From Nocardia aurea (GTDB lineage Bacteria > Actinomycetota > Actinomycetes > Mycobacteriales > Mycobacteriaceae): a stretch of 64,000 bases of DNA. Location: the NCBI RefSeq assembly GCF_003123685.1, contig NZ_QCYJ01000127.1, positions 62,001 through 126,000 of the forward strand, in the 5' to 3' direction. Numbering within the stretch: the stretch's first letter is position 1; every line of letters starts with the position of its first letter. The notes under the pieces were generated by a model. The model saw only the letters and a list, made by a program, of their open reading frames with translations, had not been told where the DNA came from and searched no databases. Below, one piece after another: positions 52,301 to 60,610 of the stretch. A program made the position numbers and the translations under genes.

Positions 52301-53422
52301 CTATTCCCCCACACCCGCGCCGGCATCGGCACCGACCGCGGTGTCGGCGCCCGCGGTATCGCTGATGGTTCCACTGCCGATGACCTCGTCGCCCGCCTCG
52401 TCGGGCCGGTACAGCACCACGGCCTGACCGCGCGCGACACCGGTCAGCGGCTCGCTCAAGCGCACGACGAGTCCGTCACCGACGGCTTCGGCCACGGCGG
52501 GCGCGATACCGCCGTGCGCGCGCACCTGGGCGACGCATTCGATCGGGCCGCTCGGGGCGACACCGCTGGTCCAGATCGCCCGCTGCGCGCTGACGGTCCA
52601 CACGTGCAGATCCTCCGCCGAACCGACCCGCACCGTGCCCGATTCCGGGTCGATCGCGGTCACGTAGCGCGGCTTGCCGTCGGCGGCGGGACCCGGCAGA
52701 CCGAGCCCTTTGCGCTGGCCGACGGTGAACCCGTGCACACCCTCGTGCTCGCCGAGCACCCGGCCGTCGGCGTCGACGACCGCGCCCGGCCTGATGCCGA
52801 TCTTCGCGCCGAGGAACGCGCGCGTGTCACCGGAGGGGATGAAGCAGATGTCGTGACTGTCGGGCTTGTTCGCCACCGCGAGCCCGCGTTCGGCGGCCTC
52901 CGCGCGGATCTGCGGCTTCGGGGTGTCGCCGACCGGGAACATCGCGCGCGAGAGTTGCCCGGCGTTCAGCACCGCCAGCACGTAGGACTGGTCCTTGTCG
53001 GCGTCGACGGCGCGGCGCAGCACACCGTCCTCGAGCCTGGCGTAGTGCCCGGTCACGACCGCGTCGAAGCCGAGCGCGACGGCCCGATCCGACAGCGCGG
53101 AGAATTTGATCTTCTCGTTGCACCGCAGGCAGGGGTTGGGCGTCTCACCGGCGGCGTAGGAGGCGACGAAATCATCGATCACGTCCTCCTTGAACCGGTC
53201 GGCGAAATCCCAGACGTAGAAGGGGATCCCGAGGACGTCGGCGGCGCGCCTGGCGTCGCCCGCGTCCTCCTTGGAGCAGCAGCCGCGCGAACCGGTGCGC
53301 AACGTGCCGGGAGCGGCCGACAGCGCGAGATGGACGCCGACCACGTCATGTCCGGCATCGACGGCGCGCGCCGCCGCCACGGCGGAATCCACACCACCGC
53401 TCATCGCCGCGAGTACTCGCAT
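52301..53422 (-). CDS. mnmA: tRNA-specific 2-thiouridylase
   Basis: MnmA installs the s2U34 thiol in tRNAs for Lys, Glu and Gln. The PP-loop is LAAMSGGVDSAVAAARA. The catalytic Cys pair is in NPCLRCNEKIKF and HDICFIPSGD, with ARLEDGVLRRAVDADKDQSY and FTVGQRKGLGLPG typical of the family. The length of 373 aa is normal; the last ~12 residues (AGADTAVGADAGAGVG) are a low-complexity tail. The ATG shares one base with the stop of the cysteine desulfurase gene (TGATG), so sulfur donor and acceptor are made together. Confidence 0.95.
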   Translation of the reverse strand: MRVLAAMSGGVDSAVAAARAVDAGHDVVGVHLALSAAPGTLRTGSRGCCSKEDAGDARRAADVLGIPFYVWDFADRFKEDVIDDFVASYAAGETPNPCLRCNEKIKFSALSDRAVALGFDAVVTGHYARLEDGVLRRAVDADKDQSYVLAVLNAGQLSRAMFPVGDTPKPQIRAEAAERGLAVANKPDSHDICFIPSGDTRAFLGAKIGIRPGAVVDADGRVLGEHEGVHGFTVGQRKGLGLPGPAADGKPRYVTAIDPESGTVRVGSAEDLHVWTVSAQRAIWTSGVAPSGPIECVAQVRAHGGIAPAVAEAVGDGLVVRLSEPLTGVARGQAVVLYRPDEAGDEVIGSGTISDTAGADTAVGADAGAGVGE

Positions 53423-54651
53423 CACACACCACCTTTCGCTCCGGCAAGGCCCGCGGCCCTGGCCCGCTCCACCACGTTCGGGAGGACAGTCAGCAGGGCA
53501 TCGACGTCGGCGCGAGTCGACGTGTGCCCGAGAGAGAAGCGCAGCGAACCCCGCGCCTGCCACGGCTCGACACCCATGGCGATGAGGACATGACTCGGCG
53601 AGGCCACCCCCGCGTTGCAGGCCGAGCCGGTCGAACATTCGATACCGGCCGCGTCGAGCAACATCAGCAGCGAATCGCCCTCGCAACCGGCGAAGGTGAA
53701 ATGCGCGTTGCCCGGCAGCCGTCGCGCACCGACGGGTCCGTTGAGTTTCGCGTCGGGAATCGCCTCGATCACGCGCGCGATCAATTCGTCCCGCAGCGCA
53801 CTCGATTCGCCACCGGATACCGGCAAGTCGACAACGGTCTGGTGCAGCGCGGCCGCGAGTCCGACCGCGCCCGCCGTATCGGAGGTACCCGAGCGCAGAT
53901 CGCGCTCGTGCCCGCCACCGTGCAGCAGCGGCACACACGGCACCTGCCTGCCCAGCAACAGGACCCCGACCCCGTGCGGACCACCGAGTTTGTGCGCCGC
54001 GAAACTGGCCGCCGACAACCCGCTCGCGCCGAAATCGATCGGCAGCTGAGCCGCCGCCTGGATGGCGTCGCTGTGCATCGGCACATCGAATTCCCGTGCG
54101 ACCGCGGCCAACTCGGCGATCGGCTGGATGGTGCCGACCTCGTTGTTGGCCCACATGACGCTGACCAGCGCCACCTCGTCGGGATGGTCGGCCAGCACCG
54201 CCCGCAGGGTCCGCGGCGACACCGTGCCGTCGGCGTCCACCGGCAGCCAGCTCACCTGCGCGCCCTCGTGCTTCTCCAGCCACTCGACCGCGTCGATCAC
54301 CGCGTGGTGTTCCACCGAACTCGCGACGATCCGCACCCGGCGCGGATCGGCGTCGCGCCGCGCCCAGAAAATGCCCTTGATCGCCAGATTGTCGCTCTCG
54401 GTCCCGCCGGAGGTGAAAATGACCTCCGAGGGCCGCGCGCCCAGATCCGCCGCGATGGACTCACGCGCCTCTTCCAACGACCGCCGCGCCGCCCGCCCCG
54501 ACCCGTGCAGCGACGACGCGTTACCCGGCCTGGCGAAGACAGCCGTCATCGCCTCGACGGCGGCAGGCAACATCGGTGTGGTGGCCGCGTGATCGAGGTA
54601 GACCGTCTTGGGCGCACCACTGGTGACCTGACCCGAAAAAGCCGACTTCAT
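53422..54651 (-). CDS. iscS: Cysteine desulfurase (NifS/IscS family)
   Basis: A 409-aa PLP enzyme. VYLDHAATTPMLPAAVEAMT lies at the N-terminus, followed by IFTSGGTESDNLAIKG and SVEHHAV. The PLP Lys is in SFAAHKLGGPHGVG, and the catalytic Cys in the mobile loop ECSTGSACNAGVASPSHVL. It removes sulfur from cysteine and probably feeds MnmA, encoded immediately downstream, via persulfide relay. The ATG at 54651 was chosen over a TTG two codons upstream. Group assignment (I versus II) is group I by the ECSTGSACN motif. Confidence 0.95.
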   Translation of the reverse strand: MKSAFSGQVTSGAPKTVYLDHAATTPMLPAAVEAMTAVFARPGNASSLHGSGRAARRSLEEARESIAADLGARPSEVIFTSGGTESDNLAIKGIFWARRDADPRRVRIVASSVEHHAVIDAVEWLEKHEGAQVSWLPVDADGTVSPRTLRAVLADHPDEVALVSVMWANNEVGTIQPIAELAAVAREFDVPMHSDAIQAAAQLPIDFGASGLSAASFAAHKLGGPHGVGVLLLGRQVPCVPLLHGGGHERDLRSGTSDTAGAVGLAAALHQTVVDLPVSGGESSALRDELIARVIEAIPDAKLNGPVGARRLPGNAHFTFAGCEGDSLLMLLDAAGIECSTGSACNAGVASPSHVLIAMGVEPWQARGSLRFSLGHTSTRADVDALLTVLPNVVERARAAGLAGAKGGV

Positions 54652-55063
54652 GACCAATAAAGTCTAGCCGCCGCCCGCCGCCGAATATTCCCGCCCGTCG
54701 CGCCCGCCCTGACGTGCGGATTCCTTCCACATGGCGGTGGTGGGCATCACTCACCCGTTGGTGATCACATCGCTGTGATCAGCGATGCGAACGCGTCGGA
54801 TCCGCGGGGCCTGCGCCGGGCCGCCGGAGACGCCGACCCGGACTCCCGATCAAGGGCGTTCGCTGCTCACCCGAACCGGCGACACCGTCCGGTCGGCAAC
54901 GGGCGTCGGATCCGTCGGCATCAGTTCCCGATCCTGAACGGTCCGGGGTGCTCGGGGTCGCGCCGACACCACGGGTGCATGCCGGAGGCACGGCATGCGG
55001 CCACACCGCACTCGGCGGAGACCCACCAGCGAGCCGCGTCACCAACCTCTCAGGTCAGTACAG
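54652..55063. other. 412-base region with no convincing gene
   Basis: The region lies between the cysteine desulfurase start and the end of the TAP-like hydrolase gene. Open frames exist on both strands but none has a ribosome site, signal peptide or recognisable motif. An imperfect palindrome around 54765-54786 (gatcacatcgctgtgatc region) may be regulatory or remnant sequence. Confidence 0.5.
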
Positions 55064-56584
55064 CTAGGGCGTGGAATGATCCGCGTAACAGGTGATGTCG
55101 GTATCCGGCATGGTTCCCACGCTGAAGTGTGTATTGATCGCGTCACTCACGCAGCTGCTCAGTTCGGGCCGGAATGTCATGTGGATGCGGACATCCTGCA
55201 ACGTCACCATCCGCGACCCGGTCATGTCCTGGTGCAATCGGACGCCGTGGGCGTAGGGGGTTCGGGGATCTCCGGTCGCCTGCACGATGAGCGCGGGCAC
55301 CGCGTTCCGGACGACGGTCGGCGGCTCGACCGGACGAAGCCAGAAGGCGCACGGCTGGATGTTGTTCGCCAGTGCGCCGAACACCGGCTGCGTGACGCGG
55401 GTCTCTTCGATATTGCGCCAGTACCAGGTCGGATCGATCGGCACCCCGGCATCCCCGCAGGCTATTTCCGCGAGCACCGAATTCTCCTCGTCGCGCAGTG
55501 CCGCCACGATGGCACCGAGACGCGGTGTTCGCGATGTGGTGGGCGGACCGCCCGCGGCATCGGCGATCTCCCGCACGGTGGCGGCGAGCGCTTCGTCGAG
55601 CCGGAAGTTCATCAGCAGACTGTGCAGGATGTACGGAAGCCAGTGATCGTCGATGGCGAATCCGTCGATGACGATCGGTTGACGCGCGGCGAGACGAACG
55701 AGGTCCTCGATATTCGTCCGCACCTGCTGCGGCGTCGCACCGAGCCGGTACTCGTCATCCCGGCCGGAAACCCAGCCTGCCCAGTCGTCCAGCGCGATCT
55801 CGTCCGCCGGACCCCAGTCCTGGACCAAACCCTCCCAGTACCGGTCCGGGTCGATCGCGCTGTCGAGCACGACGCGGTCGGTCCGCTCGGGGAACATCTG
55901 CGTGAACACGGCACCGAGATAGGTGCCGTAGGACACACCGTAGAAGTTGACCTTCTCCTCGCCCAGGGCGGCTCGCACGATATCCATGTCACGCGCGGTG
56001 TTGCGAGTGGTGAACTGCCTCAGCCTGTTCGGATCGTGGATCAGGCAGCTCGCGGCCATTCCCGCGGACTGCACCGTGTCGTGCGCGAAACCCAGCGGAT
56101 CCAGTCCCGCCGACCGGATCATCTCCCCTACCGGCCACCCGCACCGCGGACTCCGACCGGATTCGCCGACCCCGCGCGGATCCATGCCGATCAGGTCGTA
56201 ACTCGCCAGGACCTGCGGCGAGAGCACATCACCGAGCAGGTCCAGACTGTCCAGCCCCACCGAACCGGGTCCGCCGGGATTGGACAGCAGAATTCCCCGC
56301 CGCTGCGCCGGATCTCCGGCCCGCACCCGCGAAATCGCCACGGTCATCGTGCGATCGGCGGGATTGCCGTAGTCGAGCGGCACCAGGACGTCCGCGCATT
56401 CGCCCCCGGCCTTGTCGACATTCTCGACGCCGCAGGGCTTCCACTCGAGCCGCTGGTGATAGAACCGATCCAAACCGACCGGGTGCGAGTCGTCCACCGG
56501 GTCCGCCCTGCCGTACGACGGCACAGCCATCAACAGGGACACCGCCACGACGGACATCGAACGCCAGAACAGGTTCACCGACAA
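55064..56584 (-). CDS. Secreted alpha/beta hydrolase, tripeptidyl-aminopeptidase-like (TAP family)
   Basis: The 506-aa protein has a signal peptide (LFWRSMSVVAVSLLMAVPSY). The TAP-like alpha/beta hydrolase follows: LLSNPGGPGSVGLDSLDLLG, IGMDPRGVGESGRSPRCGW and nucleophile elbow FYGVSYGTYLGAVF. Catalytic Asp and His regions lie near the C-terminus (IVQATGDPRTPYAHGV, VRIHMTF). The family includes Streptomyces tripeptidyl aminopeptidases and mycobacterial Hip1/caeA-type proteases. The TTG at 56584 has GAGG at suitable spacing; a GTG at 56578 is an alternative. It lies just downstream of the ABC operon hairpin. Confidence 0.85.
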   Translation of the reverse strand: MSVNLFWRSMSVVAVSLLMAVPSYGRADPVDDSHPVGLDRFYHQRLEWKPCGVENVDKAGGECADVLVPLDYGNPADRTMTVAISRVRAGDPAQRRGILLSNPGGPGSVGLDSLDLLGDVLSPQVLASYDLIGMDPRGVGESGRSPRCGWPVGEMIRSAGLDPLGFAHDTVQSAGMAASCLIHDPNRLRQFTTRNTARDMDIVRAALGEEKVNFYGVSYGTYLGAVFTQMFPERTDRVVLDSAIDPDRYWEGLVQDWGPADEIALDDWAGWVSGRDDEYRLGATPQQVRTNIEDLVRLAARQPIVIDGFAIDDHWLPYILHSLLMNFRLDEALAATVREIADAAGGPPTTSRTPRLGAIVAALRDEENSVLAEIACGDAGVPIDPTWYWRNIEETRVTQPVFGALANNIQPCAFWLRPVEPPTVVRNAVPALIVQATGDPRTPYAHGVRLHQDMTGSRMVTLQDVRIHMTFRPELSSCVSDAINTHFSVGTMPDTDITCYADHSTP

Positions 56585-56670
56585 CGGACTTCGCCTCTCG
56601 ACATGAGGAATCGCGCAGGTTGGTGCGTCGTAGACCGTAGCCGATGCGGGGGTTCTGTCGCGGTAACCCA

Positions 56671-56710
56671 CACCGACGGCCCCGCATCGTGGGATGCGGG
56701 GCCGTCGGTG
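56671..56710. terminator. Terminator-like hairpin downstream of the sulfonate ABC operon
   Basis: A perfect 18-bp stem (caccgacggccccgcatc with its complement) has a GTGG loop. It begins 45 bases after the substrate-binding protein stop on the minus strand and ends the operon. No T-run. Confidence 0.7.
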
Positions 56711-56754
56711 GGAACGGGCTACGTCGCGTCGTCGCCGGGAGCGAGTTGAGCCGA

Positions 56755-57747
56755 CTACTTCCTCTGTTCGAATCGGCTGTCGACGAAATCGGCGAAGCTG
56801 ATCTTGCCCGGGATCGCACCCGCCTTGGTGAACGCGTCGGCGATCTGCTGTTCGGAGGCGATCACGGTGTCGTCGAGGGCGATCGGCACCTTGATCGAGC
56901 GGGTCCAGGTGATGCGGGAGGCGTCGACCGGGATCGAGGTGAGTTCCGCGTACTTGGTCGACCACAGGTCGAGGTTGTCCGAGGACCACTTGGTGGCCGC
57001 GGCGTAGCGGGTGAAGAAATCGCTGATGGCGGCCGACTTTCCGGCGTCGCCGACGGCCTTGTTCGACGCGACCCAGAAGTTGTAGCCGTTGGCGGCCTGG
57101 TCGGCGGTGGCGATGGTCCTGGCGCCGACCTCGTTCTCCGCGATCGCGGTGTAGGGATCCCACACCGCCCAGGCCGCGACATCACCCCGGGTCAGGGCTG
57201 CGTAGCCGTCGGCGGGGGCGAGATAGACCGGTTCGACGTCGCTCAGACCGAGCCCGGCCTTCTGCAATTGCAGCAGCAGGTTCGCGTTGGCCGAACTTCC
57301 CTTGGTGACCGCGACCTTCTTGCCTTTCAGATCCGCGACCGCGCGGGCGGGGGAATCCTTACCGACCAGAATCGCGTCGCCCTTGCCGGTGGCCGCGAGC
57401 GCCCCGACGATCTTGATATCGGCGTTCGCCGCCGCGCCGAAGATCACCGGCGTGTTGCCGACCTGCGCCAGATCGATGCCGCCCGCGCCCGCCGCCTCGA
57501 CCAACGGCGGACCGGCGGTGAAGGTGGAGAATTCGATCTTGTACGGCAGATTCTCCAGCTGACCCGATGCCCGCAGCAGCACCTCGATCGAAATCGCCTT
57601 CTGATCACCGACTTTCAGCGTGACCGTGCTGAGGTCCACCGGGCCGTCGGCGGCGGGCTCGGTGTCGCCGCCGCACGCCGCGGTGGCGAACACGGCCACG
57701 GCGAGCGCTGCGGCGCCTGCGAGTCGGGATATCGAGAGACGTTTCAC
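56755..57747 (-). CDS. ssuA: ABC transporter substrate-binding lipoprotein (sulfonate/nitrate/taurine type)
   Basis: A 330-aa lipoprotein with signal peptide ending ATAAC. It has the SsuA/NMT1-like fold: LKVGDQKAISIEVLLRASGQ, AQVGNTPVIFGAAANADIKI, DLKGKKVAVTKGSSANANLL and GDVAAWAVWDPYTAIAENEV. It should bind aliphatic sulfonates or similar organosulfur compounds. The GTG start overlaps the stop of a candidate 35-residue ORF (GTGA) and has AGGAAAG upstream. Last gene of the operon; a hairpin follows. Confidence 0.87.
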   Translation of the reverse strand: MKRLSISRLAGAAALAVAVFATAACGGDTEPAADGPVDLSTVTLKVGDQKAISIEVLLRASGQLENLPYKIEFSTFTAGPPLVEAAGAGGIDLAQVGNTPVIFGAAANADIKIVGALAATGKGDAILVGKDSPARAVADLKGKKVAVTKGSSANANLLLQLQKAGLGLSDVEPVYLAPADGYAALTRGDVAAWAVWDPYTAIAENEVGARTIATADQAANGYNFWVASNKAVGDAGKSAAISDFFTRYAAATKWSSDNLDLWSTKYAELTSIPVDASRITWTRSIKVPIALDDTVIASEQQIADAFTKAGAIPGKISFADFVDSRFEQRK

Positions 57748-57851
57748 GAGAACTGCTTTCCTGCGTTGTGGGACATGAAGAAGCCGAGCACCTCGGTATC
57801 GGGCACAGCGGTATCGGGCACGGTGAAGTCGGGGACGGTGAACTCAGGCAC
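57744..57851 (-). CDS. Candidate 35-residue ORF coupled between ssuB and ssuA
   Basis: A GTG at 57851 overlaps the last 8 bases of ssuB. The frame runs 35 codons with 83% G/C at third positions and stops at TGA, overlapping the ssuA GTG by 4 bases. The peptide starts with VPEFTVPDFTVPDTAVPDTE, four five-residue units encoded by 15-bp tandem repeats, then VLGFF and a polar tail. It has no ribosome site of its own, so translation would depend on ssuB. It could be a real small protein or a spacer kept open by coupling. Confidence 0.4.
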   Translation of the reverse strand: MPEFTVPDFTVPDTAVPDTEVLGFFMSHNAGKQFS

Positions 57852-57853
57852 GG
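57794..57853. repeat. 15-bp tandem repeats, four units, between ssuB and ssuA
   Basis: Units cggtatcgggcacag, cggtatcgggcacgg, tgaagtcggggacgg and tgaactcaggcacgg follow one another without gaps. The last overlaps the end of ssuB. The period is a multiple of three and keeps the small ORF open. Confidence 0.75.
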
Positions 57854-58593
57854 ACGCCGAGCAGCGCGAGCAGGCGGGTGATGTATCCGGCCCCCTCGGG
57901 GGCCGAATGCGACCGCGGGCGCGGCAGGTCGATCGCGACCTCGTCGGCGATCCGGCCGTCGTCGAGAACGAGCACCCGATCGGCGAGGGTGACCGCCTCG
58001 GTCACGTCGTGGGTCACCAACAGCACACCGAATCCGTGCTCGGCGTGCAGGCCGAGCAGTAGTTCGTGCATCGACAGGCGGGTGAGCGCGTCGAGCGCGC
58101 CGAAGGGTTCGTCGAGCAGCAGGAGCCGAGGGTTGGCGACCAGGGCTCTGGCGAGAGCCACCCGCTGCGCCTCGCCGCCGGACAGGGTCAGCGGCCAGGC
58201 GTCGGCTCGCTCGCGCAGGCCGACCTGTTCGAGCACCGTTCTGGCGAATTCCTGGTCCCTGCGCCGATTGCGCGGGCGCGGACGTCCGAGGGCCACGTTG
58301 CGCACCACCGGCAACCACGGGATCAGCCGGGCCTCCTGGAAGGCGAAGGTGGGCTGGGCGTCGACGGTGACCGAGCCGCGATCGGCGGTCTCCAGTCCAC
58401 CGATGACGCGCAACAGCGTCGACTTGCCGGAACCGCTGCGCCCGACCAGCGCGACGATCTCGCCCGCCGCTATATCGAGGTCGATGCCGTCGAGGACGAC
58501 GTTGGGCCCGAAGCTCTTGCCCAGTCCGGTGATTCGGGCCGCCTGGGCGGCGGCCGCGACCGGCTCGGCGGCGACCTTCTCGGTGATCGTCAT
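57844..58593 (-). CDS. ssuB: ABC transporter ATP-binding protein (SsuB-like)
   Basis: A 249-aa ATPase: Walker A ALVGRSGSGKSTLLRVIGG, Q-loop TFAFQEARLIPWLPVVRNVA, signature LSGGEAQRVALARALV, Walker B LLLLDEPFGALDALT and H-loop LLVTHDVTEAV. The AFQEARLIPW Q-loop is typical of SsuB/TauB ATPases. The start overlaps the permease stop by ATGA. Confidence 0.93.
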   Translation of the reverse strand: MTITEKVAAEPVAAAAQAARITGLGKSFGPNVVLDGIDLDIAAGEIVALVGRSGSGKSTLLRVIGGLETADRGSVTVDAQPTFAFQEARLIPWLPVVRNVALGRPRPRNRRRDQEFARTVLEQVGLRERADAWPLTLSGGEAQRVALARALVANPRLLLLDEPFGALDALTRLSMHELLLGLHAEHGFGVLLVTHDVTEAVTLADRVLVLDDGRIADEVAIDLPRPRSHSAPEGAGYITRLLALLGVRA

Positions 58594-59408
58594 CGACTGT
58601 TCCTTCGATCGGCGGAGGTGCGCCAGCGCAGGGCGCGGACTTCGAGGGCGCGCACGATCGCGTCGGTGGCCAGACCGAGCAGGCTGTAGATCAGCAGACC
58701 GAAGATGACGATGTCGGTCCGCAGGAATTCGCGGGCGTTGTTGACCACGAATCCGAGACCGGCGCTGGCGTTGATCTGTTCGGCGACGACCAGCGACAAC
58801 CAGGCGATGCCGAGGCTCTGGCGCACGCCGACGAGGATCTGGGGCAGCGCGCCGGGCACGATGAGCAGCCCGAGTCGCTCGATCAGGGTCAGTTGCAGAG
58901 TGCGGCCCAGTTCCAGCAGTTTGGGGTCGAGCTGGCGAATTCCGGAGTAGGTGTTCAGGTAGAGCGGGAAGAACACACCGAGCGCGATCAGATAGATCTT
59001 GGGTTCCTCGCCGATACCGAACCAGATGATGAACAGCGGGATCAGGCCGAACAGCGGGATGGTGCGGATCATCTGCAACGGCGGGTCGAGCGTGTACTCA
59101 CCGACCTTGCCGAGCGCGGCGACGGTGGCGAGTACCAGTGCCAGCCCCGCGCCGAGCAGGAAGCCCAACAGCGCCCGTTGGCCCGAGACGAGCAGCGCGT
59201 CACCGAGTTGGCCGGAACGGTAGATCTCCAGTCCGGCATCGAGCACCACCGACGGCGCGGGAAGTTTCTTGCGCGAGACCCATCCGTTGCTGCTGACGAT
59301 CTGCCAGAGCACCAGCAGGGCGATCGGGGCGAGAGCGCGCAGCAACCCCGGGCGACGATACAGCGGGGTTCGCCGCTCGTTGGTTGCCGTGTCCCTCACT
59401 TCGAGCAT
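58590..59408 (-). CDS. ssuC: ABC transporter permease (SsuC-like)
   Basis: A 272-aa membrane permease with about six helices and the EAA loop. Visible parts are LALVLATVAALGKVGEYTLD, MIRTIPLFGLIPLFIIWFGI, LNTYSGIRQLDPKLLELGRT and GVRQSLGIAWLSLVVAEQIN. It matches the SsuC/TauC family. The ribosome site is weak, and a Cys-containing leader ORF ends 10 bases inside the gene, which may control its initiation. Confidence 0.93.
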   Translation of the reverse strand: MLEVRDTATNERRTPLYRRPGLLRALAPIALLVLWQIVSSNGWVSRKKLPAPSVVLDAGLEIYRSGQLGDALLVSGQRALLGFLLGAGLALVLATVAALGKVGEYTLDPPLQMIRTIPLFGLIPLFIIWFGIGEEPKIYLIALGVFFPLYLNTYSGIRQLDPKLLELGRTLQLTLIERLGLLIVPGALPQILVGVRQSLGIAWLSLVVAEQINASAGLGFVVNNAREFLRTDIVIFGLLIYSLLGLATDAIVRALEVRALRWRTSADRRNSR

Positions 59409-59452
59409 CCGTGCAGGATGCAGAAATTCCGGTCAGCGCACCAGGTTTGCAC
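59396..59452 (-). CDS. Putative 18-residue Cys-containing leader peptide of the ssu operon
   Basis: The GTG at 59452 directly follows the acyltransferase stop (TGAGTG). The peptide MQTWCADRNFCILHGCSK has three cysteines in 18 residues and ends at TGA 59396-59398, 10 bases past the ssuC ATG. Overlap with the first transporter gene and Cys content fit a sulfur-responsive leader, as known upstream of sulfur genes in actinobacteria. There is no Shine-Dalgarno sequence; reinitiation or leaderless translation would be needed. Confidence 0.4.
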   Translation of the reverse strand: MQTWCADRNFCILHGCSK

Positions 59453-60610
59453 TCAGCGTGAATCGATATCGACGCCGGTAACAGTGATGTGCCGCCGCGC
59501 CGAGGCATCCCTGCCGCGGCCGCGGAACAGCGCCGCCGCTCGACGTCGCACGCCCGCGCGCGGACGAATCCCGGCGGCCGTGTTCCTCGACTCGGCGGCG
59601 TCGGTGATCGGCGCCGGGTCCTGCACGCGGGTCGTCGTGGCCTCGATCCATTCCGTGCCCGCGACACCGTGGCGCGATCGTTCGTCGCCGCGCACCGCGA
59701 TCTCACACCGTCGCGCGAGATCGCGGCGGTCCAGGCCGGGATGTTCCAGCGGTTCGAGCACGATCTCGGCGACCATGCCGCGTGAGCGCAGCACCCGGGC
59801 GGCCGAGCCGACGAAGGTGTCCTCGCCGACGAACGCGGGCACCGCGCATTGCGCGCCGTGGGTGTCGAGGTAGCGCAACCGGACCGGCTGGACGTAGGTG
59901 CCGGTGTCCACGGCGGACTGGAACAGGGCGGGGCGCATACCGCCGTAGGCGCGGCCGCACCAGGTCGTGCCCTCCGGGAAGACCGCCATCCGATCCCCCG
60001 CCGCGAGCCGAGCCGACAGCGCGGCCACCACATCGGGCAGTGTCCGTAGTCGTTCACGCTCGATCGGGACGACCCGCATCAGTTTCGCCAGGTTCCCGAG
60101 CAGCGGCCACTCGACCATATCGGCGCGCGCCACGAATCCCAGCGGCTGCACCGCGGCCAACGCGACCACGTCGGTCCAGCCGATATGACCGGTGACCACG
60201 AGAACTCCGGTGGCGGGCGGGGCGTAACCGGTTCTGGCAGGGCGGATCTCGACACCGCGATCATCACGCCGCAGCGCGGTGCCGATCCGGGCGACCAGGT
60301 CGGTGCGCACGGATTCCTCGGTAACGCTGCGCGCGGCGACACGATTGTCGACGACCCGCAACCGCATTCCGAGGCAGCCGAGCAGGGCGTGGGCGTAGCG
60401 CCGTTGCAACTGCTCGCGCCTGCGCTGCGGCGTCGCGATATTCAGCAGCGGGAAGCTGACCAACAGCCCCGCCACTCCGAGCAGCCGGGCGGCGACCCGC
60501 GCGCCGCCGACCGTGTCGATCGACTCGAGGCAGCCCGGTCCGCAGGGGCTGGACGGCATCCACGAATGCGTGACTGTCGCGAGGGGGGCGTCCGAAACCA
60601 TCGTGCTCAC
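59453..60610 (-). CDS. 1-acyl-glycerol-3-phosphate acyltransferase-like (PlsC/OlsA type)
   Basis: A 385-aa PlsC-family acyltransferase. The HX4D catalytic motif is TGHIGWTDVVALAAVQ, FPEGTTWCGRAYGG is the phosphate/lyso-substrate motif, and FVARADMVEWPLLGNLAKLM lies between. A hydrophobic stretch near residues 35-60 (LLGVAGLLVSFPLLNI) may anchor it. The GTG start overlaps the upstream GNAT gene by GTGA. It corresponds to M. tuberculosis Rv3026c. With its N-acyltransferase partner it resembles OlsA of ornithine-lipid synthesis (inference). Confidence 0.87.
   Translation of the reverse strand: MSTMVSDAPLATVTHSWMPSSPCGPGCLESIDTVGGARVAARLLGVAGLLVSFPLLNIATPQRRREQLQRRYAHALLGCLGMRLRVVDNRVAARSVTEESVRTDLVARIGTALRRDDRGVEIRPARTGYAPPATGVLVVTGHIGWTDVVALAAVQPLGFVARADMVEWPLLGNLAKLMRVVPIERERLRTLPDVVAALSARLAAGDRMAVFPEGTTWCGRAYGGMRPALFQSAVDTGTYVQPVRLRYLDTHGAQCAVPAFVGEDTFVGSAARVLRSRGMVAEIVLEPLEHPGLDRRDLARRCEIAVRGDERSRHGVAGTEWIEATTTRVQDPAPITDAAESRNTAAGIRPRAGVRRRAAALFRGRGRDASARRHITVTGVDIDSR

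Noticed and set aside
54775..55095. Open frame of about 106 codons on the plus strand
   Set aside because: No ribosome site, no motif, irregular composition and overlap with the end of the TAP-like gene.
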